A DNA stretch of 64,000 nt from Tetramitus jugosus (taxonomy: Eukaryota; Heterolobosea; Eutetramitea; Acrasida; Vahlkampfiidae): NCBI GenBank assembly GCA_937625935.1, contig OW569391.1:186001-250000 (forward strand), written 5' to 3'. The position numbers and the translations under genes are program-made. The notes below the pieces were generated by a model. That model made no database searches and had not been told where the DNA came from. It saw nothing but the letters and a program-made list of their open reading frames with translations. This document shows, in pieces, positions 20,069 through 30,700 of the stretch. Numbering within the stretch: position 1 is the first letter of the stretch; the number at the start of each line of letters is the position of its first letter.

Positions 20069-20348
20069 ACAATCTTTTAGCTAAAACAGGTTTCCGTCCA
20101 AAGAATTTGGTTACTTTTTCAATCAAAACGATTGGGTAGGTTGCTCATTTTCTCTCTTGTGGTTTTCCACTTGAAGGAAGCTCTTGGAGAGTACTTTCTG
20201 AAAGGAGAAGAGCTCAACCAAGGAAGAAGCTTGTGCTGATACATCAAGCATCTGAGAAGAGAAAGAGCCTAAGCCGTGGAGAAAAACCAAAGTAAGGAAG
20301 CCAGGATCAAAAACATCCATTTCAAGATCCAAAATAACAATCAAAAAA

Positions 20349-21869
20349 ATGCAAAGAGCTCTGATTCGCACGCGATATCACTCACAAAGCTTTCAACAAC
20401 TGTTCTCAAATATTCATGGATCCTCATCTGTGTTGCATCACCATCATCAACTACGATGCACCACTACCACGAATAAGATGTTCCTCCAAAGTTCTGCTTC
20501 TTTTCAGCGTTGCATCAACACGAATCATACGACCAATCATTTGACATCTTCCTTCCAACAATACCTCCAACGTTCCTTTCCTCCTACAATTGTTTCTCCC
20601 GCCATTTCTTCCCTCTTTGATTCTAAAACTCCGAAAAAGAGCGCGCTCATCCCACTACAGCAACGCGCATTGATCCGATTGGCGGGAGCTGACACGTTGA
20701 ATTTTTTGCAGGGTCTCGTGACGAATCATGTGATTGATCAATTTGGAGCAAAGCAAGAAAATGGTTCTACGGTGTGTCTCAATGCGGCCATGCTCAACTC
20801 TCGTGGTCGTATGCTATACGATGTGCTATTGACCAGCATCAAGGAGCTAAAGAACAATGTACAACAACAAGAGCTACAACAAGACCATAAAACTACTAGC
20901 CAGGGAACCAAGATTACGGATCAACAGGTGATACTGATGGAGTGTGATCAGAGTGTGGTGGATGCGTTGGTTGCTCATTTGAAGCGATGCAAGATTAGAG
21001 CTAAAGTTGAGATTACAAAGTGTGATCCGAACAAGAGTGGTGTGTTTGCTCTGGTGGGCAATGGTGCACATGAATTAAACCGTGTTCAAATTGCTGATCA
21101 ATTGAGTGCCATGGATGAGCATTCCACTGTTGGTAGCAGTAGTGATGTTCATGGTGTTCGAATGGTGTCTGTGGCTGATCCTAGAGTTCCAAGTGCACTG
21201 GGTCAACGTGTTTATTGCTTTTTTGAGAATGAAAAGGCAAAGAACGAATGGATGACTCAGAAAAAGGATCTCATGACAGAAGGTGATCATCTCTATCAGA
21301 GAATTAGAATACTGTGTGGTGTTTCAGAGGGAAGCAGCGAGATGCCAACTGATGAATCTCTTCCATTGGACAATAATTATGATATTTTACATGGAGTAGA
21401 TTGGCACAAGGGATGCTATGTGGGTCAGGAACTCACTGCGCGATCTCACTTTACGGGACAAGTCAGAAAGAGAGTCTTCCCAGTATATGTGAATGAGGCA
21501 GATCACGATACAAGAATGCAAGTGGGAGACAAGATTGATTTCTGTTCCGATAACAACAAACAAGCACAAGCACCCACCAGACCGGCCCGAAGAGAACGAA
21601 GCGCAGGAAAGATTATCTCAAGTACGCCAGATGGAAAACTCGGTCTGGGTATTGTTCGGTTTGAGACCGTACTTGCAAGACAAGGACAAAGCACGACACA
21701 ATCCCTTTGTTTGAACAAGCAACCTCTCGCGATTGTTCAACCGTATTGGATGAATGATCGAGAGTTGTTCCAAGAGGAGGAAGAAGAGGACGATGATGAA
21801 GACGAAGAGTTTGCCTTTGAAGAAGAGGAAGATGATGATGACGAGGAGGAGGGCAACCAACAACAATAA
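20349..21869 (+). CDS. IBA57: IBA57/YgfZ-type folate-binding iron-sulfur assembly protein, mitochondrial
   Basis: 506 aa, single exon. The first 85 residues are rich in Arg/Ser/His/Gln with almost no acid, as in a mitochondrial targeting presequence. The GcvT-like fold starts near residue 103 (RALIRLAGADTLNFLQGLVTN). The diagnostic YgfZ/IBA57 motif K-G-C-Y-x-G-Q-E is at 354-361 (catalytic-type Cys 356), followed by RSHFTGQVRKR. Family role: with ISCA1/ISCA2, maturation of mitochondrial [4Fe-4S] clusters for aconitase, lipoate synthase and others. An unusual C-terminal tail of about 40 residues is almost entirely Glu/Asp (EEEEEDDDEDEE...). The family is usually 350-400 aa; the excess length comes from the presequence and this acidic tail. 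Confidence 0.92.
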   Translation: MQRALIRTRYHSQSFQQLFSNIHGSSSVLHHHHQLRCTTTTNKMFLQSSASFQRCINTNHTTNHLTSSFQQYLQRSFPPTIVSPAISSLFDSKTPKKSALIPLQQRALIRLAGADTLNFLQGLVTNHVIDQFGAKQENGSTVCLNAAMLNSRGRMLYDVLLTSIKELKNNVQQQELQQDHKTTSQGTKITDQQVILMECDQSVVDALVAHLKRCKIRAKVEITKCDPNKSGVFALVGNGAHELNRVQIADQLSAMDEHSTVGSSSDVHGVRMVSVADPRVPSALGQRVYCFFENEKAKNEWMTQKKDLMTEGDHLYQRIRILCGVSEGSSEMPTDESLPLDNNYDILHGVDWHKGCYVGQELTARSHFTGQVRKRVFPVYVNEADHDTRMQVGDKIDFCSDNNKQAQAPTRPARRERSAGKIISSTPDGKLGLGIVRFETVLARQGQSTTQSLCLNKQPLAIVQPYWMNDRELFQEEEEEDDDEDEEFAFEEEEDDDDEEEGNQQQ

Positions 21870-22251
21870 AACAACATCCAACATCATTATTGACACTGTC
21901 CCATAGATGTCATCTTTTGTTGTTGACAAATGATTGTGTCACACATGTCGTCATCCTCTTTGTTGTCATCATCTCTTCCTCAGACAATATACAATAGTCA
22001 CAATCAACACTGAACAAAACAATAAATATTTTCTCTCATCAATTTCATACAAGGTATTTGCAGTGTGCGCAAATGATATTTTACTCACATCATTCTGATG
22101 ATTGCGCAGCATCACACAATTTCCTCCAATTATTGTTTGTTTCGTTGCATCATCATCATCATCATGACTATTCTCAGCATCATATATTCGCCCATATTTT
22201 TTTGTTCAAAGTACCATATGCATATACAATTTACAATTTCTCTATTATTGT
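21870..22251. other. Intergenic region between convergent genes
   Basis: 382 bp between the 3' ends of IBA57 and the two-segment membrane protein. It holds CAT/ATC-rich sequence and AATAAATAT near 22020 as a likely polyadenylation signal for IBA57. No ORF or RNA gene with support. Confidence 0.4.
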
Positions 22252-22658
22252 CTATTGTTGTTGTTGTTGTTGCTTTTCCAAATCCTTGACCAAATCTTCA
22301 TATAATCTATCCTTAAAGTCACGTGCTTCACCAACATAAGATTTTTGTCTCTCGACAACAAATTGTTTTTGTCTTCGGAGAACACCTTCTCTCATTGAAT
22401 TTTGGAAGCACATGAAAGCTTGACAAAAGTAGGCAGTACCAAGTGTGGCAGCAGCAAAGTGGAATGGACCTGTTTTTTTTAAAAAGCAAGTGTCAGTTGT
22501 CGTGTCCATTGATCATGTGAGAAAGAAAAAAATGTTGGTGGTGAAAGCTTACGTCTTCTGGCAGCAATTCTTTGAATTTTACATGCAAAAAAGTAGCTGG
22601 TAGCACCGAGGACGGCTCCAGTGGCAAATGATTGATCGTAATAAAATTGGAATGGCAT
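22252..22658 (-). CDS. Small two-transmembrane protein, COX20-like topology, two exons
   Basis: Exon 1 is 22658-22553 and exon 2 is 22469-22252. The 83-nt intron (GTAAGC...ACAG) joins in phase 1 to give 107 aa. The protein has a hydrophobic segment at about 10-28 (FATGAVLGATSYFFACKI), a very basic loop (RIAARRR), a second hydrophobic segment at about 38-54 (FAAATLGTAYFCQAFMCF), then a charged helix and a poly-Gln end. The helix-basic loop-helix-charged tail order resembles COX20, an inner-membrane cytochrome oxidase assembly factor, but the sequence match is too weak to name it. A small mitochondrial inner-membrane protein is the best guess. Confidence 0.7.
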
Positions 22659-22908
22659 CTTTGATGTTTGTGTGAATGCTGTTTTTTTTTGCGTTTTTCT
22701 AGATGTCGGCAAAACAAAAATTGTAATCATAAAATTCTCCGCTGGGATGATTGTATTGAGGAAACTAAGTGGTTAGGCTTCCACCAAGCTAGAATTTATC
22801 CTTCTAAAGATATCTTCCCCAAGTTTCTTCGTGCTTCCCCTTTCTCCGCGAATGTTTACAGTTTTTGGGTTTGTTTGCGACAAACTAAATGAGTGACAAG
22901 AATTGACG

Positions 22909-25350
22909 ATGCGAGCAACGACTGAAGATCAGTCATATCACTCTGAGACTGCCACAAATTGTACCTCTCCAATGTACAACTATTCAAGTGGATTATCTGA
23001 AATGTACATTGTACACCGACAGAAGGAATCTATCTTACTATACGAGAGTCTTGTTGCCCAACTGAGCGAAGATAAATCTTTTATGCCCTTACTATCACAA
23101 TTGTATGGGTTTGGAAAGTCCAGTTTGGTGGTAAACTTCAGAAAGGTTTTGAACACGAATTCATCTGTTGTTAGATACAATGTCATCGACAATGCATTAC
23201 TGGTTCATGTGCAATTCGATGGGTCAATCAAATCAAAGAACGAGGAGCTTATACTAAACATATTGTATCAAGAGATCTGTTTAACTCTCAGTAGATATAA
23301 AATGGATCAGTTGAAAAGTGTGTTGCAAGTATTGATAAATTCGTGTCAAGGAAGTGTGGAGTACTTTCTTAAGCAGTATAATTCAAATGAACACTTGCCG
23401 TCATTGCTCATTTGCTTTGACGAGATCCAAACACTGGAATTAAATGGTGATATTATTGGTTCTGCACGGAACCTGTTGAATCTATGGCAGATACTGATAG
23501 GATCTTTAATTGAATCGAAGTCACGTAAAACTTTCTTTGTCTTAGTTGGCCGATCACAAACTCTAGTCCTGTTAGGAAGAGACAAGAGAGGAACAGAATT
23601 GAAACATCTTCCTCCTCCACCGAGTCCATCGCGTCTAATTTTTCTCCGAGCTCTTTCGAGCCATCATATTCAGGAGAGTATATCAAAAACTATGATCGAT
23701 AATCACGGTTTACTCCAAGTGTTCTATCAACGTGGACTACAGAGCAAAGATGTTTCATACTTTTGTAAGAGGTTACATTTTTACACGGGAGGAATTCCTC
23801 AATTTGTCTTTCGGGTTTGTTGGAGTATTTACAACAAAACCACCATAAGACTCCATAGTATACGAGATATTGATGATCTGTTTTTGAAAAAGACTGACCT
23901 GTTTCTCACAATGAAACATTCAGCAGAAATCCGATTGCTATCATCTATAGACAAATCACTTAGTCGAGTACTTTCATTCATCTATTCATTGAGTGCTTTG
24001 GGGGCTACTTTTCCCGATGACACCACCATCGAAACCTGTCAGACTCAGACGATAACGGAATTACTTCGGACTCTGCCATTGTACTTTGAGAATATTGAGG
24101 ATTGTGACGACCCCAAACACCTGATTTATCGAATGAATTTTCCGGAGTGCTTACAACTTAACATCCCTTTTCCAGATCCCTCCTATTGTAGACTTCTTAA
24201 GGGATTACAGAAACATTCCGCAATTTTGAACGCTGAGGAGTTGCATGAGTATCTTACTTCTAATACTCTTATCCTTCGTATTCTGATGATGAAGAAAGTG
24301 AAAAGAGGTAGTTTTTGGAAAGATATTTTACCCTGTTTTGCATACTCTGAGAATATTGGCCATTTGGTGGTTGATGTTAATCTTTCAGAGATCGTTCTTC
24401 TTCCCAAATTTATCATCAATACAAGATCATCAACAAAAGACAACAAGGAACAACTGAAAACACTGTGTTGGAGTCGGGATGTGTCGGTTGATGATTGGCC
24501 GTGGGTAATTACAAATTTGTGCAAAGTAAGTCACTTCCATAAGCCTAAACCAATGTCGATGTCATGCGATCTGTACTTCTTAGCTGCAAGTGATACGATG
24601 GTGGGATTTTCTATTCAAAACTCTGGACAAGGATCGAACTTTTTTGTGGAGATGCTTCAAAATGAGATTGACAAAGCATCATTGTCAATGAATCACACAC
24701 CTATTCAGAAATTTACTCTATTGGTATTGTGTAGATCTCATGATACATTGTTTACTTTAGGAGATACTTTCAGAATGGAATCTGGACAATTCAAATGGAA
24801 ACAGAACACATTTGAAAAGGATGAAGCAAACCCAACTTATGTTTGTTTTACAGAAATGAAAGAACGATTGAGTTCTCAGATTGGTTGTTGCCCTGGTACA
24901 ATAACTATTCCGAGAGGTATGGAAGTTATTGTATTGAGAGAGAGAGCCTTTGACCGATTCTTTGGAGAACAATTAACTTCATTTTTAAAACAGATGGCTG
25001 AACATAGCACAATTCAACAACCTTCATTCTCCATACTTAGTGAAGTATTAGAGAGCGTACGTATGATACCTAAGAAAGGCAACCAAGTATCAAATCAACC
25101 CTCCTCTCAACCGATGGAATCAATCAACAGGAGAGTGTTCATTATTGAGGATCCAGAAGGTGATTTGGTAACTGTTTTTGGTGATACACTCTCCATGTTG
25201 AAAAACAATTTGGCAGAGCGGTGGGAAAGAGAAGTGGTTGAGATCTTAGCTATTCGATATACCCTGGGAGAAAACCAAATTCATTTGAAGATTGATGATG
25301 ATCTCAACAGGATAGCGAATAACACTAAATTAAACATTACATGGAGGTAA
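22909..25350 (+). CDS. Crinkler/RHS-like P-loop NTPase, 813 aa
   Basis: Single exon; I start at ATG 22909 (MRATTEDQSYH), as the ORF has no earlier ATG. The Walker A region reads LLSQLYGFGKSSLVVNF (about 60-76); the S-Q-x-[FY]-G-x-GK[ST] form is the one I associate with the NTPase module of Crinkler and RHS-type proteins. Walker B is LLICFDEIQTL (about 167-177). A sensor-like FYTGGIPQFVFRV follows near 290. The C-terminal half (about 500-813) contains an Asp/Gln-bearing beta pattern (CDLYFLAASDTMVGFSIQNSG) that could be a degenerate nuclease-type fold, but I cannot identify catalytic residues. Such proteins form large variable families in protists, linked to mobile elements and to nuclear effector or defence roles. 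No signal peptide. Function here is inferred at family level only. Confidence 0.65.
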   Translation: MRATTEDQSYHSETATNCTSPMYNYSSGLSEMYIVHRQKESILLYESLVAQLSEDKSFMPLLSQLYGFGKSSLVVNFRKVLNTNSSVVRYNVIDNALLVHVQFDGSIKSKNEELILNILYQEICLTLSRYKMDQLKSVLQVLINSCQGSVEYFLKQYNSNEHLPSLLICFDEIQTLELNGDIIGSARNLLNLWQILIGSLIESKSRKTFFVLVGRSQTLVLLGRDKRGTELKHLPPPPSPSRLIFLRALSSHHIQESISKTMIDNHGLLQVFYQRGLQSKDVSYFCKRLHFYTGGIPQFVFRVCWSIYNKTTIRLHSIRDIDDLFLKKTDLFLTMKHSAEIRLLSSIDKSLSRVLSFIYSLSALGATFPDDTTIETCQTQTITELLRTLPLYFENIEDCDDPKHLIYRMNFPECLQLNIPFPDPSYCRLLKGLQKHSAILNAEELHEYLTSNTLILRILMMKKVKRGSFWKDILPCFAYSENIGHLVVDVNLSEIVLLPKFIINTRSSTKDNKEQLKTLCWSRDVSVDDWPWVITNLCKVSHFHKPKPMSMSCDLYFLAASDTMVGFSIQNSGQGSNFFVEMLQNEIDKASLSMNHTPIQKFTLLVLCRSHDTLFTLGDTFRMESGQFKWKQNTFEKDEANPTYVCFTEMKERLSSQIGCCPGTITIPRGMEVIVLRERAFDRFFGEQLTSFLKQMAEHSTIQQPSFSILSEVLESVRMIPKKGNQVSNQPSSQPMESINRRVFIIEDPEGDLVTVFGDTLSMLKNNLAERWEREVVEILAIRYTLGENQIHLKIDDDLNRIANNTKLNITWR

Positions 25351-25486
25351 AAATGAAACATAGGGGGGTGTATTGAGTGATTGAATGTATTGGACAAATA
25401 TTCTATTGTCCTCGAACCCAGAAGAATTGTGGCTTTGGGAATCCATGATCGAAGGCAGCACTCTGTCAACACCTACTAAATACTTG

Positions 25487-27062
25487 TTAAGGCCTGCTTG
25501 AGATTTCTTCTCTCTTTTTCATAACCAAGTTCTCTTTGACAATCTTAACCGTAACCAAAGCTTTTTCTTTTGGATAGTATGTTCTGGGATCCTTGCCTGG
25601 CTCCAGTTCGAATCGGTATCTTTGCAACAATCGAATGATGATGGCAAGTGTTTCTACATACGAGAATCGATACCCTAAACACTTTCTCGCACCGAAACTA
25701 AAGGGGAGAAATGATAGTGGATCATTCTTTTGATTGAAGCGGTCCGGGTTGAACACAAAAGGATCTCTCCAATATCTCTCATCCAAATGGGTGTGGTGAA
25801 TATCAACCCAGATAAAAGCATCCTTTGGAACAGGGAATCCACAAATAACATCTTTGGATTTGGTTGTTTTGGGTATCATGCCCACAGGAGTATGTCTCCT
25901 CAAACTTTCGTTGATACAATTCTTGACATAGTGCAATTTGCCATAATCATCATAGGTAAAATCTTGTCCTCCCAAAACACAATCAATCTCTGCTATGCAC
26001 TTGTCTTGAATCTCTTGATTCTTTGCCAACTCGCACAGTAAATGTCCCAGGTTAGTTGCGGATGTCTCATGGCCAGCAAGCAAGAAGATGAAAGAATCAG
26101 AAATGAGTTCCTCCTTTGAGAGCTTGTTTTCTTGGGCATCATTTTCATTGGATTCCAGCAACAAACTTAACAAGTCAGCCCCCGAACCGACCTTTGATGA
26201 ACTACGAGCCGAAATCAACTCCTCAATGTATTGCTTGGTCTCACAGATGGATGTTGTTGTATTTCGAAACAAAGGAAAACCATGGAGGAATGAGGGAACA
26301 AACATGTGCAATGCGATTCCCAGAGTGTTTGTAACTTCGAGCGAATCGTAGAAGGATTTCAAGTGCTTTGTCTTGTCAAATAGCGTGTGTTTGGAACTAG
26401 GAATGCTCTCATTGAACATATTCAAATCCACACCAAAGTTCGACTTGCCAATAATGTCCATGGCTACATCTGTCATGTCAGAGTTCAATTCTATCATTTG
26501 AGAACTCTCCAGTCTCTTGAGCAACAAGTCAGTTGTATTATTCGATATACCTACTAATTCTCTCAAGTTCTTCTCATGGAATGCAGGTTCAACAATTTTT
26601 CTATGCCTTCTATGATCCATTTCATTGCTCAAACTCACGATATTACTTCCATAACTGTTTCATCTAGGAGTCAACCAATGGAATATTTTCAAAGACAGAA
26701 ACAAACAGAATAAAATCAACTTACAGGTTTAACGCAGAATAAAGTGGCGGTTTGGTAAAGTTAGAAGTCTTCTTCAACATGACATGCCTCACTGCTTCCA
26801 AACTATTGGTAACGAAGACCGTTTCGTTGAAGCACGTGATACGAAACAATGGATACTTTTTCAATCTTTCTCCCACTTCCATAATCTCTGGATAATTGCC
26901 TAGGAACATGTAAGGAGCAAAAAAGGGAATCTTGAAAGGGGTAGAAGGCAGCAATTGGCTTACTCCAGGCACATGCCTATATCTCCAAATCTCTCGCAAA
27001 TGGAGACCAACTGCACATGCAACAAACACTAAAACTATTGATAGTATAACAATTGTTATCAT
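25487..27062 (-). CDS. Cytochrome P450 monooxygenase, two exons
   Basis: Exon 1 is 27062-26725 and exon 2 is 26654-25487. The 70-nt intron (GTAAGT...ACAG) joins in phase 2 (ALN-L-YGSNIV) to give 501 aa, the normal P450 length. The N-terminus is a membrane anchor (ITIVILSIVLVFVACAVGL). Signature motifs: I-helix AGHETS at about 306-311, K-helix ESLRR at about 362-366, the PERF-type region FNPDRF, and the haem loop FSFGARKCLG at about 431-440 with the haem-ligand Cys at 438. The organisation is that of microsomal class II enzymes (CYP3/4-like), anchored in the ER and fed by P450 reductase. Substrate cannot be told. Confidence 0.95.
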
Positions 27063-27740
27063 TTTTCTCTTCTGTGTTGTTACCGTTAAATGGTATAGGT
27101 CAACCGCTGATCTTTTCTTTTAGTACATGATACATCACTTTGCTATTAATATCGGGAGGACGTGAGAGGGAGTTTAGTCTCCATAAAAAACCTGTAATCT
27201 CGAGAACCCCCCTTCTCCAATCACATGAAAGCGCCATTCTGGTAATACAACAGTGCTCGGCGAGTTGTGTTTCCTTTGGGATCACCATCAATACTTTCAT
27301 AGTTCATTTTTGATTCATGGTTGACCAAATTTCTGATAATACATTGTTACCACTCGAACAAACTAGCATTAAATAGGAGTCCATTTCCATGAAATGCCAC
27401 TCCTCCCTTCATGATTCACATATAGCGCACCTTTTGCGTTCTTGAATAAAGAGCCATAGCTTGAAAAAAACAATACTTAGTTGAAAGGGTGATTGAAGTC
27501 TATCGACACTAAGCATCAGAGAAAGGAACGACGATGGAGATCCACAACGAAAATTGTTTTTCACCAATACAAACTTTCGATTTTCCCGCCACATTTCCCG
27601 TCATCCAAGTTTTTGATCAGCGCAACAATTTTCACATCTTCAACAAGACTCAAAAAAAAAAGCATCTCCTTGCAACAAACAAAAAGTTTTCTTCACACAC
27701 ACAACATTGAAGCTTTTTTGTGCACGTGAGGTGAGAAAAC
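27063..27740. other. Divergent promoter region between P450 and NUP205
   Basis: 678 bp between two divergent start codons. TTTTCCCGCC at 27581-27590, about 150 bp upstream of the nucleoporin start, resembles an E2F half-site. CACGTG lies at 27723-27728. ORFs in it are short and lack a protein-like composition. Confidence 0.4.
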
Positions 27741-30700
27741 ATGACAACATCAACAACAAAAATGACACCTGATTTTGGTATCAACTATGAAGATTCATTT
27801 GCCACTTTTTCAATCTATTTGGCCAATGCATTCCGTGCCAATCAAAACACTTTGACTGTGTCTTCTCGCGATCAACAACAAACTGTGAAGAAATTGGAAC
27901 AATGGATCGATGTGCATCGAGATTTTTTGATTTGTCCACTTGCGTATGATGTATGTAGTACTCTCTGAGCTCTGCTCATTGTTCGTTTTGTTATGAAAAA
28001 TGGAATATCAACAAAAAAAATTTTGGGTTTTTTTTGTGTGTTCGCTTCATTACGTCTATAGAAACCAAGAGAAGAAGATAGAAGAACCATATCTCAAGAT
28101 TCCATTGTCATACATGATAGACAATTGAAATTACATGCTCCATTGATTGACATTTCCATACAATTGTCAAATGAGTTGAACTTGAATGAATTGTTGGTTG
28201 TCAAATTGTTGTACGTGACGCTTCAAGACATGAAGGGAAGAGGCATGAACATTACTCCTGAAGAATTGAAGAAGCGTTGTGTGTCATTGTATCAACAAGA
28301 ACGGTATGATTGGTGCTTGTCGTTGCTTCAATTGTTGCAGGGAAGCATGGATTTGAGTATCAATGAAAAATTTAGACAGTGGATCACGGATCAGATCACA
28401 AGTATTGTCTCACCTCAATTTATGACCAATGTGACAAAACAATTGAAAGATTTGAGTGCAGTAGTATCGTCATCAACGTCATCTTCTCATCACTTGTTAG
28501 AAGTATCGTTGTTGTCTCAAATTTTGCTCTATTCAGTTGATGCAATCAAAATTGTAAGCTTTGAAACCATTGTTGCCATTTGGGATTTGCTAGAGCATCT
28601 AATGAACCAATACCAGACGAACACGAGCTCTGACATGACTGCTCCTGTGCGACAAATTCGTTTGCGAGTGATTTATACGATTGCCACATCGATTCGTTTT
28701 GCAATCAACATCACACATAGTGAAAATCGGTCTCACATTCTCAATCGACCCAATTTTCAACAAGAATTCCTATCCCGACTATCAAAACTCCAAACTGCAG
28801 GAAATAGTTCAAGTGTTCACCGGAATGTGTACTCACTCTTATCACTCTTGTGGACCATTAACAGTTCTGATAATAGTGGCAAACCTCTATTTGAACAATC
28901 AATGGCCTATCAGAACATATTTGCGACAATTCAAGACGAAATTCTACCTAATTTAACTGTGAGTCACAAGATTGATTCAATGCATCCATCATATATGGCA
29001 GTGAATAGGGTTGTCCATCAATTTATATTTGATACCTTTAGCTCGATGATATTGGATCTGATTGCCAATTGTTCCAATATTCTGCGAGAGCATTTCCAAA
29101 AAGAAGTGGACGAATTCATGGGCGCATCCGAAACAAACGAACAAAAAGTGGAGATTGCCCCTCACCTCGTTAGTTTGTTCTCTTTGATTGCGCATCTCGC
29201 AAAACACAGTAAGTTCGCTGATGCGCTGAGACCAGAAGGAGGAATGGCTACTGTTAGTACATTCTTGGACTCTACCTGTCCGATCATTATCATGAATTTC
29301 AATGAGTACAAGAGTGTCCCATTGGTTCACTACCTGCAATTGTTGCACGTTCTATGTACCACAACCGAAAATGGATACGATATTCTATTGGCACCACTTC
29401 TCGAACAGCAAAAAGAGGATGGAACTTATCTTATCACTTGGGATATTTTCGAAAGAACGATTGTTACGTTTGAAGAAGATGACGCCGTGATATACTCTAC
29501 TCTAACGCTTGTTGAAGGACTAGTAAAGGAGGCAAGTTATATTTCCTTCGATAAGAATAATGTGGTCAATTCTTTAATTGAAATTGCGAGTGGTGTAAAT
29601 CATATTCCACGAGAAATGTCGAGAGAAGAAACAAAGTTGATTGGCAGAGTGTTTGAATTATTGGGTACGTTCTGTCAGAGATTCCCTGAATACATTCAGC
29701 ATACCTGGACATGCCTTGAGAATATTTGGGCAACTGGATGTGTCTTCCACTCTTGGGAAATGAAAACAAAATCCTATGATATTACACTCGGTATTTTGAA
29801 TCTCCTCGAGAGACTGCTATCTCTGGATGATTATCGATATTTGATTCATCACTTAGGCCAAGGATATCGTACCCCAGGATTTATCCCCTACTTAAACTAC
29901 GTGAAGGATGTTATATTCGCCAAGCACTACTACCTCCCATACCAAGATGTGGCCAAAAATCAAAAGTGGTTGCTCGCTCAAAGCTCCTTGAAAATTATGC
30001 ATATTATTTTACGGGATTACGATCCTAAATCTCAGCCACTCACTCAGCAGATTCTAACTCCGTCTGGTAATACGATTGTGGTACCATTCACTCACCCAGG
30101 TTATGAGTTGTGCTGTGAGCTCTTATCTGAAAGAAGTATGAATGCAAACTCTATTCTTTCTCTAATAGTATCGACGATTGAACAAGGTATAACTATCACT
30201 CAGGAAGAAGAGAGAACAGAAATGATATTGAATGACCAAAAGCGGCAAATGGCTGACGTAGATTTCTCAACCATCAACACAATCGAACATTGTCTAGTTG
30301 ACGCGCTGGGTATCTTAAAATATGGACTGAAAAAACAACAAGCCTTTGTTGACTTGATTTCTAAGTCCGTTCCACAAACCACTATGAATTCACAGGAATA
30401 CATAACTGTGACATCACTAGACAAATATCTGATATTACAGCCAAATATTGCAGTCTTTTTAACAAAGTTCTTGGATTATGCTTATAATGTGGAAATCAGA
30501 CTAGTAGCTGCCGATATGCTACTATGCCTAAGTAATACCCAACCTGAAAAGCTAACGATTCATCTTTACGATTCACAAGATGTTATGGATATTTTCATAA
30601 ACTGTCTCGCTGGTTTGCATGATGAACAATGCAACCAATTGGACTATAAGATACGTGGAAAAATTATCAAACTCCTGAGAGAAAATACTGCATCTCCCTC

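Noticed and set aside
26655-26724. P450 split into two genes or a pseudogene
   Set aside because: A 70-nt intron with GTAAGT and CAG restores a full-length 501-aa P450.
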